Source of the DNA: Atopsyche davidsoni
Taxonomy: Eukaryota > Arthropoda > Insecta > Trichoptera > Hydrobiosidae
DNA length: 64,000 bases
Assembly (NCBI GenBank): GCA_022113835.1
Contig: JAILWY010000010.1
Location: forward strand, 5,915,501-5,979,500
Direction: 5' to 3'
Below are positions 47,701 through 60,889 of this stretch, in pieces. The translations under genes were made by a program, and so were the position numbers. The notes beneath the pieces were generated by a model that saw nothing but the letters and a program-made list of their open reading frames with translations, did not search any database and had not been told where the DNA came from. The first letter of the stretch is position 1. Every line of letters starts with the position of its first letter.

Positions 47701-48240
47701 TTTTAATAAATAGCGTGCGATTATTAGAAAATAATCATTTTATTGAGCATGCATTTATGTAAATTTAACTATCATCAAGCCTGACCAGTCTTCCCAGGTT
47801 AACGCGTTTTTTTCCTAGGATCCTCGGTCGAGGGGAGCAAGCTGTGGGAATTATTCGGGCGGGCCAGGCGGCGCTCGCTCGTGGTTTGGTTCGCGGTCCG
47901 ACGACTCCTCATTGTTCATATTTTATTTCGCTTAGTACAAACGGAAGCGCAGATAAAAACTGACAGGAGGAAGCTAGAAAAGGACGGCGCGCCGGACGGG
48001 GGCAACCAATACACACTTGTAGGCATGGCAAAATAAATAATGTGTTTATTCATATTTTTATGACAATATACAGTTGAATAAAAAAAATATATTATTCAAC
48101 CATTGTGAACAAAAGCGATATCAATGGGTTATATACTAATGATAAAAAATACTGACCAGAATGAGATCTGCTTACTTTGGTTTTATAACATTTGAAAAAA
48201 ATTACATCTCACATACATTAACGTTTCATTCGCACAGTGC
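44760..48240 (+). other. luna intron 1, middle part
   Basis: AT-rich with GC-rich islands near 46120-46320 (containing TGATTGGCCGCC, an inverted CCAAT box) and 47815-47900. No exon recognised. A short (TA)n run lies near 46548. Confidence 0.45.
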
Positions 48241-48359
48241 GAAAGATGTTGATGTCAACAATAATAATATGTATATTTAGCGCAAGTGGGTACGTGCGTT
48301 CGGCTATTTATCTCTCGCAGTAGAAACACTGTTTTTTTTATGCAGCCACTGAAAATAGG

Positions 48360-48560
48360 TCGGATGTGAGCTGATCCGGTAGTGCGAGAGAGCGTGCGCC
48401 GGGAGCCGGGAGTCGTCAATGGTCGTACTTGGCGGCGCCCCAAGCCGCCCGTGAATGAATCACGCTGGCGCCGCCACTCACCTGCAGCCACTCACCTGCC
48501 GCCACTCACCTGCCGCGACACACCTCCGCGTCCTCGGTCACTTGCAACGCTAATCACTCC
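48360..48560 (+). other. GC-rich intronic island
   Basis: CpG-rich segment containing the tandem CACCTG repeat. Candidate enhancer or alternative promoter of luna; no coding exon recognised. Confidence 0.4.
48472..48527 (+). repeat. 14-base tandem repeat with CACCTG E-boxes
   Basis: Units CGCCACTCACCTGC, AGCCACTCACCTGC and CGCCACTCACCTGC, plus a diverged CGCGACACACCTCC. CACCTG is the E-box bound by Snail/Scratch/ZEB-type factors and some bHLH dimers. Confidence 0.85.
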
Positions 48561-48619
48561 TTACTGCGCTATCCGCGCGGCGACAATCCACAGACAGAAG
48601 CAGCCATTCAAATGTGAAG

Positions 48620-49960
48620 TCATCATCCATGTACGGCAATTAGTAGCTGTCAGAATATATCTTGTGACTGTCCCCAAACCAATTTTATCTAACTCCTGCA
48701 AATCACTAATGATTCTAAAATATGCATATTTATTGATGTATACCATCAGTTTAAAATAAATGTTTTATTAACAAAAGCACATTTTGAATGAAGATTGAAA
48801 TATGAAAACAACAGCAATATTGTACAAATGAATCATTGAGAAATGGACAACAACACAAAAACCTCAGAATTGGAGTTGAATGGATGAATACTATATCTAT
48901 GATATACAAAATTGACTTTATTCTCTTTATCCACTATCATCACTCTTTCATAGTCATATATGAAATTCTTGTTATCATTTTATTCATTACATTCGATGCT
49001 TTGAATAAAGTTTTCTATAGTAAATTCGTATTGAAAAAAAATCAATTGACTGTAATCTTAAGATTCGACGTTGACTCACAGAACTTAAATAACCAACAAA
49101 GTAAAAAAAAAACTTCAAACTGGTGTGATTTTTGCTAATTCTGTCGGTCTTTGGGATTTCGCCAGTGTGTGTAGTGCTGGTGTTTGTAAATTAGCGTGAC
49201 ATCAATCTGTTACTCGCAACACATTGTTTGGATTTCCTGTAGCTGATTGAGTTGATATCGGTATGTGCGCGTATAGTTAGCGTAACTGCATCGGAATGTC
49301 AACAACGGAGCCGGGGTGGATCACCATGCCGAGAACTGATGTTAGCTATTCGCACTACCAAATTCAAATATTTACTACAAATATAGTTAAATCCTTGCTG
49401 AACTGATATTTCAAAATAATGCTGCAAGTAATTTTGATGTAATTTATTGACCAAAGCGAACCAACTATGTTTTATTTATCCGTTACAGTTTATGGGACAA
49501 ACTATTTCAATCAATTGTAAATAAGGTATATTTAGATTACAAATTGAGTACTCTAATTATATTATTAGAAAACATAACTATTACGTATATTTATTTGGTG
49601 ATTTTTGGATAGTTATCGTTTTTTTATATAAGTAATTTATGAAGTGTTTAATTATTAAAGTGGCAAACAAAGTTTACGCGTGCTCAACCTGTTACAAGAT
49701 TCGTTGCGATAACTAAAATGTATACGGACGGCTGAACCCCCATTGAACGAGCTCGGAGAGTGCCGGTGTTTTCATTTTATTTTACATTCATTTATTTGAA
49801 TAACGTCTGTATTTATATACAATAGGCGTTTTAGAGTGCTGTAAATAACTAACCGGAATTTCGGTATTATGAAGCCGGGATCTTAGTATTGCAATCTCTA
49901 ACACTTGTTCCGATGGGACGAGTCGCTTTCGAGTGCAGATTGTATTTGGGAAACTAGAAA
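48620..49960 (+). other. luna intron 1, AT-rich stretch
   Basis: No exon, repeat family or motif cluster recognised. Confidence 0.5.
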
Positions 49961-49968
49961 TCGGCCTC

Positions 49969-50041
49969 TGGACACGTCGCGACACAGCTTACGATCGATT
50001 TGCGTTTAGCCAATAGCATCCTATTTTGCGTTGTTTACTTA
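49969..50041 (+). repeat. CCAAT-containing module, copy 1
   Basis: ACACGTCGCGACACA, then TTTGCGTTTAGCCAATAGC, ATCC and TTTTGCGTTGTTTACTTAAG. It has the same order of blocks as the modules at 51585 and 51787. Confidence 0.65.
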
Positions 50042-51520
50042 AGCAAAAGCATAAGAAAATTCGTTCATAGTACCTAAATTGAAAATTAAGACATCGGCTT
50101 ATTTACTGTCATATTTTTGATACATTCGTTTAAATTTATTAAAGTAAGAAATGCGTTGGATAAATTATATTTTCAAAACAATGAATTGTCAGTACATGCA
50201 CGTTTCATTTGCAATTCTTTTTAAATATGCGTTATACGTAAATTATATTGGGTTTTTGAGATATTAAGTACCTAAACATGTAATCAACTTTTAAAATATA
50301 TCTAAACTTTATGTAATGATGTAGCATCGAAGTAATTGCTACGGTTCACTGGATATGAAAAACTTGTAATAAGCTTGTTGAATGTGCTGTTATTTGATAC
50401 CTCACTTAGATTATTCGAGTTTTGTTGTATATTTCAATGAAAATTAAAATGTTGTACTTAGTTTTAGATATAAAATATTTTCTGATTAAAAAAAAAATAT
50501 ATCGCGGTAGAGGTCTGACAAGAGTAGGGTGGTGATGGTTTGTAGACTTCTTTTGTAGGTTTCTGTACTTCAGTGGATGATGATATAATTGTAAACTTGC
50601 ATTGTGAGTTTTACATAAACGCTACTTATTCTCTTGGCAGTTTTTCTGGTTTAAACATTGTTTTTTTTTATAAAATAATTTAATCCTATTTTAATAAGCG
50701 GTTTCATTGTAAATATCTTGCGATGACTCCGCCTGAATTAAAAATGAACCCTTGTTTACAATGTCCGTTCTTTTTAACTCTTAACAATGAGCTGAGAACA
50801 ATAGATATCCTTTTAAGTAGCGAACTACAATGTACTTAAAGAAAGCTTAATATACACAGAGCCTTTCTTAAATGAATCGTTTTCATGTGCCGCTTTAGAT
50901 CTTATTGTAAGGATATAATAGTGGATTTAATATATTTTAAAATGTTCCTTTATTATTTAGCAAAAAAATCAGGCTCATGAACAATTTACTCTGAGATAAA
51001 AAATAGGTTATGAAATTTCACATTGCTTATCCTGATTAGACAAGACAAGTTGTTTTATAAACATTGTTTTTTTTTTTTATCGGTTTTATGTGATTTCCCT
51101 GTATGAAAATTCCGGCGATATATTGGCCATACGTAGTTCCGGTTGCCTTTTATTAAAAAAGTCACAAATATTTAACTGATATCTAAAAAAGCCGCTAATG
51201 GCTGTAGTACATACATACCTGCAAATGTTTCACGCTGGTAGACTGACTACTCGGTGATAATCGAATGATGTCGGCTCACGGCGGACGGCTCTCCCTGTGC
51301 TGTTACTCTCGGGACTGCAATTCCAGCTAGAGCAGGGCGTTGTTTTGAATAATACTGATACTAAAAAAATATATATTTGAGCCACCGAGCTTAATAATAC
51401 TGAGAAATCTTTCGATACTTATTCATCTAATGGTTCACCGAAAAAAATTGATTGAAAATTGATTTAAGCTTTCTACGGGTTACTCGCAAACAAGGAAGCG
51501 AGTTCAATCACTCGACGTGC
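50042..51520 (+). other. luna intron 1, AT-rich stretch
   Basis: Nothing recognised apart from short poly-T and poly-A runs. Confidence 0.5.
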
Positions 51521-51584
51521 AATTATAAAATGAGTGGTTCAATTAAAAGTGTGACCCGCTTGGGCTTCGCGGTCCATACCGCTA

Positions 51585-51650
51585 CACACGTCGGGACACA
51601 ACATGCGACCGACTTGCAATTAGCCAATAGCGTCCTTCGTTGCGTTATGA
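51585..51650 (+). repeat. CCAAT-containing module, copy 2
   Basis: ACACACGTCGGGACACAAC, then ACTTGCAATTAGCCAATAGC, GTCC and TTCGTTGCGTTATG. It faces copy 3 as an inverted pair. Confidence 0.7.
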
Positions 51651-51786
51651 AAAAACACCCAAAATAAAAGGACGCTGTTGGTTTCGCGGCACGTGTAGAG
51701 GGCATCTCTGCACTAATTCGCGCCGGTGAGTAAAGCCTTCTACACTCGTCGTGACATTTATTTAGCGTCTATTTATTTTATGATTT

Positions 51787-51846
51787 TGCCTAAGTAAATA
51801 ATGCAACTTGGACGCTATTGGCTAATTGCAAGTTGTGACGTGTGCG
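51787..51846 (-). repeat. CCAAT-containing module, copy 3, inverted
   Basis: On the minus strand: CACACGTCACAACTTGCAAT, TAGCCAATAGCGTCC, AAGTTGCATTATTTACTTAG. With copy 2 it could form the arms of a roughly 260-base fold-back element; copy 1 would then be a solo arm. Confidence 0.7.
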
Positions 51847-51849
51847 GGG

Positions 51850-52050
51850 TCCTCTAGTCTGCTCGCAATGGAGCCCCGAGGACGGGAGGCTCCGTTTCCG
51901 GAGGTAGTGATTCACAGAGGTTATTAGCGGCACCCTCGCGGATATCCCTTGGCGGTTGGGTGACTGAGACACGTCCGCCCCAGAAATAAACCGCGTGCGC
52001 CACCATGCTGCAGCTCGCGCGAGACTCGGCTCGGAAACGACCAAAACGAT
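51850..52050 (+). other. GC-rich intronic island
   Basis: GC- and CpG-rich segment next to the CCAAT modules. No exon recognised. Confidence 0.35.
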
Positions 52051-52648
52051 AGTACGGCTTTCTTACCCGTTCTGTTTTTAGAAGGAAGTTTATGTTGAAT
52101 TATATACAACTGTAGCATTCTTAATAGTTGTGCCTGTTTTTTCTCTTTTTTTAAAACTTGTTTCCTGACAAAAAAATATACCGCAAGGGATGTTTATTTA
52201 TTGATTTTGTACACACACGTGTACAAGAAAAAAATATGACAAGGAAAAAAGTGTTTATCGAAGCGAATTGCGTACAATGTAAATTTCTAAGTAACGCCTC
52301 TAAAATTTTAAATTTTAAGAGAACAGAGTGTGTGTGTGACATTCGCTTGTAATAATAATACTTTATTAGCACTTGAACATTTAAAAAATCTGAACGTATA
52401 AGTTTATCGATTTTGTATAGAAGTCCGCGGAAGCAGACATCCTTAAGAAACGCACGGCACTGTGATAACAATGGAGGTTATTTCCTGCCAACGCCCCGAG
52501 ACAAAGAGCAAACGACGAAAAGAAAAATAAAACTGCTGTAGCAGAAATTTTGACGAAATGGAAGAAACCTAAGCTCTACGACCGGAAGTCATCCAATTAG
52601 CAGATACATGCTATAAATCAATCAGACAAACCTTCGACTAAGCTTGGA

Positions 52649-52740
52649 CAAATCAGGAATTTTCCAAGTTGTGTTCAAGAAAAACACAGGAAGTGCGCGA
52701 ATATTCACCGGGATGAGACAAGGTTTATTTTCTATGAAAC
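52649..52740 (+). pseudogene. Possible non-LTR reverse transcriptase fragment
   Basis: The plus strand reads SGIFQVVFKKNTGSARIFTG followed by MRQGLFS. It resembles the G-x-RQG-x3-SP-LF block of LINE reverse transcriptases. It is short and no other RT block was found nearby, so the call is weak. Confidence 0.3.
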
Positions 52741-52759
52741 TAAACACGTAGTCATTTTC

Positions 52760-55700
52760 ACGGAATGTGGATAAAAAGAAAGCGTGCGCACTAGTGGATG
52801 CGAAAAGGCAAACCTTTTTGTATTTAATGATAAGACAAAGATCGTTTACAAATTACACTCACACATTTTTTATTTTAAATTTCATTAATCACCCATCCTT
52901 GCAATTAATTCACTTTGTCTCACTGTCTCTGGTACTCGCTGCCTTACGTGACATAAAATGCGGTCGCAGTAAATTTATTTATTGGGTAATAATTTAAGGA
53001 CGATGAGTTATTTTTGGTTATATTAGTATGTATGTTTTTAAGATATTAACGGAAATCCGAATTGAGACCGTCATATTGCATGATTATTGTTCAAACCAAG
53101 TTATTCTACTTATTAAAATTCACTTTATTAAATGTTTACTCATTCCCTGTAAATCTGAAATAGAAAAACACTTAATCAGTATTTACACATTAAATCGATA
53201 CTATTTAACAGAAGATAACTATAAATCAATATTTAGCTATATTGAAGTGTTTTTTTTTTTTTTTCATACGATAATTTGTTCAAACACGTATCATGTTACA
53301 GCAAATCGTCTAGGCGAGAGCGCAATTATTTCAGTATTTGGTTCACCTGTCGGGGCGACTCACAAAATCTCAGACTAGAGTCAACGGTCCCAGCTATTGG
53401 GTCAACAAGCCAATCGATATTTGTAATACATGCCTCAAATTATCAGTAGTATATTGTAAGATTTAAACATGAACCATTACATACCATAAAAATAAAATAC
53501 CCGTTTATAATAATATACACTACGTTTAATTAAATCCTTTGTTATTGTCTATTGTATCATATATAAAAGCATATTGATTCGTGAATTGAAAACATATTGT
53601 GTGCTACAGTGGAGTAGAGTGAGGGATAATTCTACGATCTTCTGCTTAACACTTCGCTATTTTCAGCTTTGTGTACTCGAATCACCTACGACGTTCAAAT
53701 CAGATACTTTGGCTGAATAGTTTAGGTACTATTCTACTCTTATAGTAAAATAAAGGCAGGTGAGCAAGCGGTTAGAGGGATTGAACCAATTTCGACTGTT
53801 ATTGACTTATATATTGAGAATTAGATGCATAAAAATACGTCAATCATTAGAGGTATGTCATTGTATATTAATCCTGTTTATAAGAAGATTTCGTTGTATT
53901 AGGATAGCACAGCAAGATTTCGTGTTTGAATTAAATTAAAGTATCAATTCTTTACTAATTTAAAGGATGAAACTAGTTTTAAAAAGAAAATCTCTATTAT
54001 AGGCTTTATGAGATTCTTTTACCACCATCTCCTCGTTTATCCACCTGCCAGCCTTACGCTTGCGGATCACGATTCTTTCTGAACGGCATATTTAATGAAC
54101 TTAGCATTCACTTTATCTGATTTTGGATGATGACAAAATAATGGAGAGTTTGCAAGCAGAGAACTTCAAACGGAAACATTAGCTTAATTTTCTTTAGCAA
54201 CGTGAAGTTTTTAATTGTTAATCTGTATGCTTATGCATACATGCATGCTGAACGTTGTACGACGTACGCTGGTATAAGAATGTGCAAGTTTCAGTCAGTT
54301 GTATTCCTAGTGCCGAGTTATTTCTGATGTCGTTACTATTGCTGAGGCTCTTTACAGACTCGCAGTGAGACGATATCGACCCTGACCGAAGTTAACTCGG
54401 CACTACTAACAAGCTAGAAAAATAGATAACTGATTCTCAACACATGCCTATTGCTAATGCTAATTCAAAAGAACAGACTCTTGATAAACTACATAAATAA
54501 TGTTTATTCTAAAATATTTTATCTATTATCTTTTATATATTATTTGATAATATGTTGCATCGGGGTTTTAAATAAAATTAAATAATTTGTTTTAGCATGT
54601 TATCTTTTCACATCAAACAATGCGTCCACCCAGTTATACCACTAATAAAATGGGTGTTTGGTAAAGAGATCCGAGTATGAAAACGCACAGTTCTTGGTTA
54701 TGTCCAGAGGTGACAGTTTTTTTATGATGTTATTTTTTATATTCACTCATAAATATTTTGTTCTAAAAACTTTGCACTTCTATTATTTGAGTAAAATAAT
54801 TATTATACTGGTATATCTTATTTTTAGTCATATAGAAAAGTTGATAAAGACTTTCTTCAGTTTATAGATCCGTCTCGTGATCACACAGACTTGGTATTTT
54901 TCAATTTTTTAAAAAGAAAAAGTCCGAGAAGTATGAAACCATACGCAATCGCAGACGTCTTTATTGTTTTCAGAGTTCTTCTTCGTTTCCTTATTTTCCG
55001 CACAATCCCGGCGAATCATAATAGAATGAGGTATTTTGTAGACTTCTCTTTTGTCAACGTCTCCCATATATATTTTTATAAAGTGGTTTTCAGACTCGTA
55101 CTTTAGATTTGTAAGGCATCTCTCGCAAAATAGCTGGAATTCAGTAATATTAGACAGTGTGAGCAACACTAAATACTTCATCTCTTCATATTATCCCTAC
55201 AAAGATTATAAAAATAAAATCCTTCACAACCCCTTACAAAGCACTGGGATTTTTTGTAACATTCGTGATTTTGTATTCCGTGTCGTGTTTCAAGTGGGCG
55301 TTCCAAGAAGCACCAGCTATATATTCCAACTGTCTATGTTAACAATAAACCAAATGCATTCGTCAAACCGTAAAACAATCCTTGAGTTGAGAGTTCTCTG
55401 CTAGACGGAGCTCTTCACAAGGTTTACTATTCGCTATCGCGTTTCAACTAGAATCAGATGTTGAGCATTCCGAGAATCTCTCGTGGCTCATCTGCGATCT
55501 GCGCAGCCAGGCTTATTTCTCACAGCGGATACATAACACATGTGCAACGAGTGACATTGCATTTGTATCGAGGCGCCTCGAGCATGACGTAACAAATCTG
55601 TTGTACAATCACCTTGGTACATAATACTCGCGGTTTTTTTTTATCTGATCTAACAAGCGAAATAATGCAGTTATTGGAAATCTAGTGCGAAAAATTCACT

Positions 55701-55940
55701 ACAAAGCTAGAGATAGGATATTGTTGACTATTTACGTAATGTGGCCTTCTAATATTAACCTGCTTTTCTACGTATTATATATCAAAAAACCTTTATGTAT
55801 TGTCTATCATCTATGTTTCTTTTGGTAAAACCGAAATAATAAAAAAAATTGCTTATGTTTTCATTAAAGTTTTCATCAAGATGAAATCACCTTACCCGCA
55901 ATTAGGTTTATATCTTTTGTGATGTAAATATAAAAAGGTA
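52760..55940 (+). other. luna intron 1, AT-rich stretch
   Basis: No exon recognised. It contains a tRNA-like SINE fragment at 53341-53410. Confidence 0.5.
53341..53410 (-). repeat. tRNA-like SINE fragment related to 33003-33067
   Basis: The minus strand shares the order TTGACCCAATAGCTGGGACC, GTTGACTCTAGTCTGAGATT with the fragment at 33003. Both are degenerate. Confidence 0.35.
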
Positions 55941-55949
55941 GCAGCTCGT

Positions 55950-55951
<2 letters not shown>

Positions 55952-56006
<55 letters not shown>
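55952..56006. repeat. (TA)n microsatellite
   Basis: About 55 bases of uninterrupted AT dinucleotides. Confidence 0.97.
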
Positions 56007-56013
<7 letters not shown>

Positions 56014-59000
56014 ATTAATATCTTAAAAGTAAATAGATTTTCGTTGTTAAAAAAAAAATATTTTTCAGTACCCAAAATCAATATACGAATAAAAATACTA
56101 TAAAAGCCATTACGTTTCCTTCAAAGGCTATGTTTTTATCATATTTATATTTTATGTACTCATTTATTTAAAAGTAGATAAGCCAACTTGCATCCATACT
56201 TATTTATCTAATCTTATTTGTCAAATGACGGAACTCGTATATCAAATGTTTTATTTAGATGAAAATAAAGTTATAGCGAGCAGTCCTATTTCATTCGTGT
56301 TTTCGGTAATAATAACTAAAAGTTGCTTCATATTTCCAAATTGTTATATGAGATAGGCTTCTGTGGATAATGAATAGAGGCTGTGTCAGCTTACATTCAT
56401 AAACACACATGGTGTTAAAACAATTATTTAATAATATTTCAAAATATTGAGAGATAAAATAATGAATTTCTACGCATGTTATTTTCTATTATTTATAAAA
56501 TAAACTAAAGTATTATAAACGTTGCCAAAGTTTTATTAAAAATAAACCATAAATAAGTATAGATCACAGAGAAAGAATGAAAAACTTACTCAGATGTTCT
56601 TCCATGTAAATGTCGATTATTCAACTGACGACTTTAATTCTGATGTTTCAAAAGTAATTAATCGAAAAACTCATTAATTAATTTTGATTAACTTATAAAT
56701 TAATTATTTTCTGTTAATTTTTATAAATTAGATAAATCGTTAAATCAATTAAATGTTTTTTGAATCGAAGCCATCTTTCGAGTCTCGAGCTTATAATAAC
56801 GTGAATTTTTAACAAATTTTCAACCTCCTACCTTTGAGCTATGTGAGTATAAGCGAAATGTTAATTAACATAGTACGTATAAGTCTGGGGGTTCTCTGTC
56901 CAATTTATTTTTCTATTAAGGCTAGATATTGCATGTTTGGACAAGATAACCACCGAAGCGCCTTTGCCAGGCGATCTAAATCTACTAAAAGCAATATGAG
57001 ATTTGAAATGCGAGCTCTGATATTCTTGTTTCTTTTGCACACTTTGTTCATTCTGCACACATCATTTTAAAACACAAAAATCTATATTAAAAAAATTAAA
57101 TAAAAATATTTTGTTCTTTTTGTCTCTTATAAGTGTTATGTAAAGCAAATATATTATTAGGTTCAAATATATAATTATAAATACACATAAATTCCAATAG
57201 TCGTTGCCCTAAATGTTTATGTAAAACGAAATTCCCAGTTTTCTTCGTAGTGAATATTATGCATAGTGTGGAATTGTGAAATTCTCTGCGTTTGTATAAT
57301 GTAAGTGATTGATTGCTCGATCAATCAATTAATACTTTGACAAACTATGACACTTTACAATGAAACCAAATAGTCCGTCGGGTTTCTACCTGTAAACATA
57401 ATGGTTCACTAATAACATCCAAACAACACGGCCGACGCTTTTATTTCATTATGGATTCTCGTAAATTACCCAAATACAACATGGACATCAGTTACACAAC
57501 AATTACTAAGCTTTGTGTAAAAATACGTTATTTGTTATTATTAAAAATAGACATTTAGTAAGTATATAAACTGAAAGGTTTTATTATAATAAATTTGTAA
57601 CGTTAGAAACTCCGACCGAAATAATATAAGAGAAAATTCACCCTGTACGAGCCGAGGGTGTGAGCGGGGTAGACGGTCGAGTGAGCTCGTTTAAGCGATT
57701 GCAACGGCTAATTGAGTCTTCGGGTGTATTTTTCTTGTATTCTGAAAAATAATACGAAACTTGCATCAGATAAAATTTTATTATGAAAACCATTTATAAA
57801 TTTTTCCACAATTTAAAAAGGGCTTTGCTTGCAATTATAATCGAATTCAAGATATTATTATCTATCACAAACAGATTTTAATAATATAACACGAGTGAAT
57901 TGAAATGAAAATGATGCAAGGCTTGCATTTTTCTTTTTGATTGTACTGAAAATGGTCTCAGTACGCCAGTGAAAGCTGTTAACATTATAAGATTTAATTG
58001 AAACTAAGTCAAGTCACTATTTGATAGATAACTTAATATTGAACAATACTGTTAAAATTTGTTTACGTAACTCTTGATGTTCAACTCAAAACCTATTAAT
58101 TAAAAAAAAAGTTTCATTTAATGAAATAAACTCGACTGATGATAATTAGAATTTAATATTAATTAATTTGACAGTGTTCACGCGAAATTAATTTATATGG
58201 ATTAGATTCTGAAGTCACAAAGATAGTAACAACATTGATCGATTTAAATATTTAAAATTGTTGAATGTAATGTCTGTAGAAGATTATACTCCTTTGCCGA
58301 GCAAGCAGACGCAGATGAAAAAGTTCGATCCTCGGTGCGAATGCGCCATTTGGTCGGTTTAGACAGGCGCAAGGTTATGTGGGTCCATGGGTAGGGATGC
58401 TACATCGGCATTAAAACACAAATATATTTGTGTATTTTTAAATTTTTTAAATCCTTCATCGATCCTACAAGATTTGCTGTTTTTTTTATGATTTTTCAAA
58501 CCAATTTAAAAAACCAAATTTAATGATGACGATGACTTAAAAATGGGATAAATAAAGTGAGAAAAATTCCAGCTTATTTAGAGCCATTCTTTTATGGCCA
58601 AGGATCAACCTTTTTGTCTGAGTGCCATGTCTGCTTGCATTCCGAAGTTTGATCGGCCGCGACAACTAACCTCTGGCTGTAGAGGCAACATCAAACGGTC
58701 GAATTTGCATTAACGTATTTAGGTATTGACTTATTCATTATAACCTTAATACTTATTACTGTCTTTATAAAGCGTGAGTCTAATTTTAAATATTTTAATA
58801 TAAAATATTCCTGGTGGGTTTTTTTACAATATGTTTTTCAGAGGATTATTTTTTTTGACAATTCGTGATACAGCTGCTTGTCCTTTTTGACACACAAGGT
58901 GTGTCGCGGAATTTTCGGCTAAGTTCTAAGGGTAAACGCCCGGGGAACTTCAGAGATGTGTAAATTCTACTAATTCCAGATAACACTTGGTGTTGCTACC

Positions 59001-60740
59001 CAGAGACGGAGCGATGCGACACCAACGACGATCTGAAAGGGAGGGGATTATTTTATGTCACAAACAAACGGGCACATTCGATTTGTAGATGTACTATCAG
59101 TGTAACATGATACAAAAACACGGCTGTTAAATAGAATATACAAAACATTGCATGTTTAGTCATTCACTTATAAAGGTGTCGTTTTAAAATAATGGTGTTC
59201 CCAATTTTGGTGCAGTTTGTTTGTGATGTTCTTTCGATCTCTCCAGTCGTCTTCAGTTTGCGATATGCCTTAAAAATATCTTAGAAAATCCGAATGCTTG
59301 AAATATTGAGCTATATATTATAGTGGAACATCGCAATGATGTTTGGCGGCCCTGCTTGTGTGTTCCAGACGCGGCTGAACCCTTGGAAATGTTTTGTAAG
59401 ACGGGCTGACGTTCGCGTCTGCGCCGGGACGCCCGTCTCGCGGGGACGCCTGGTCGGCAAGGGCTGCTGTCGCCCACCGCAGAATGTAAAACAATCATAT
59501 TTTACGATCCTGGCGAAGGGTGTGTAGACACTGCCTTAAGGGACTACACGCCGACCGGCAAAACAGGAAAAAACTTCTTAAAATTCTGAATCGTGGAAAT
59601 AAAAAAAAAGTATAATAAATTAAATTATATGTGTAACAAAAAAGCACTTTTTGTTACGCGTATATAAATTTTCGAAGCTCTTATTTATACGGTCGGCATT
59701 AATTTTTTTGTAATGAGAAAGTCTTATTTACTCCCAGAAATTCGTTTAATGTTGTTTTTTTTTTTGTAACAAATATTTAATCGTAATATATTTTAAAATT
59801 GTTCTTTTGAGTTCAAATATCATTTTTAACACAATAATGTTTTTTGTCATAAAAAAAAATCATTGAAATGTCGCCTTATCGTGCAAACCGTACACATAAA
59901 CCAAGTTTTGATAAAACTGCGATTAAACTTTTACACAAACAACCAAAAATGTATAACGTCGTCGTGTTCGCACCATTTGCTGTCTTGTAATTTTTGTTTA
60001 TATTTTAATTGTTATTTATCAAAACACAAATTAATATTGAAAATATTTATTCCTTGGATGTACTAGAGGTACGTAACCCCTGAAAATATCGATGCGTAGG
60101 GTTCCAACAAATCGCTGTGTGAAATACGCACATTACAGCTGGCTACGTCCGAACGGGTCCGAGCTCGCTCGGGTGAATTCGGCCGTTTTCGGCAGATGAA
60201 TTTGTATTTCAAATCCACGACATTGAATGGACCCGGTCATGCTATACGAGTAAAGTTCGGACGAGCCCGGCAGAAGCCGAATGAATTCAATTTTACTACT
60301 GGTTGACCGAATACTCTAGCATGTCCCAATTCTTTGACAGTTCTTGTCACAAACACACTTTTGCATAAAATAAAATTTTTGGAATGCACTCTCTCCCTTG
60401 ATAAGAATGTTGTAGGCATGTATATGGCAAAATCAATTTCAACAGCTTTATACATTTTTTATTTTACTTTTATCTCATTTAATTTGCAAGTTTAATTTGC
60501 AATAACCTAATTTTCGATTGATTACATAACTAAAATATAAAACAAAGTGTAGACTAATATTTCTGTTTTTAACCTTTGTTCCATTATATTTAAGCTGGTA
60601 AAAAAATGGCTGCGGAAGTAATTTTATATATGATTATTTATATGAAAATAAGTTCATCATCGTTCATATGTTTAAACATCTTGCGGTGAAATTCTGTGAA
60701 AAAATGCTTGTATATTTCCATACATATATATTTGTGTCTA
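56007..60740 (+). other. luna intron 1, AT-rich with small GC islands
   Basis: GC-rich patches near 57640-57720, 58980-59045, 59340-59480 and 60130-60270. No exon recognised. Confidence 0.45.
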
Positions 60741-60749
60741 ATAATAATA

Positions 60750-60880
60750 CACTCAACATTTTTGACAAAAAGTACTCGGTGGAATTCTATTTAATTATTC
60801 TAAATATAAATACTTTTGTATTTTTTCCCATATTTTTTTATATTAAAGGTGACTACTACGCCAACCTGAATTTATCATAT
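60750..60880 (-). repeat. Dispersed repeat family, copy 7
   Basis: Minus-orientation, diverged copy: ACTCAACATTTTTGACAAAA, AGTACTCGGTGGAATTC, ATACTTTTGTATTTTTTCCC, GGTGACTACTACGCCAACC, TTTATC. The stem-loop is mostly lost. Confidence 0.65.
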
Positions 60881-60889
60881 TTAATATTT

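Noticed and set aside
60130..60320. GC-rich patch with partial inverted repeats (GTCCGAAC and GTTCGGAC) as a MITE
   Set aside because: The arms align only in short pieces with shifted spacing, and no target duplication is seen.
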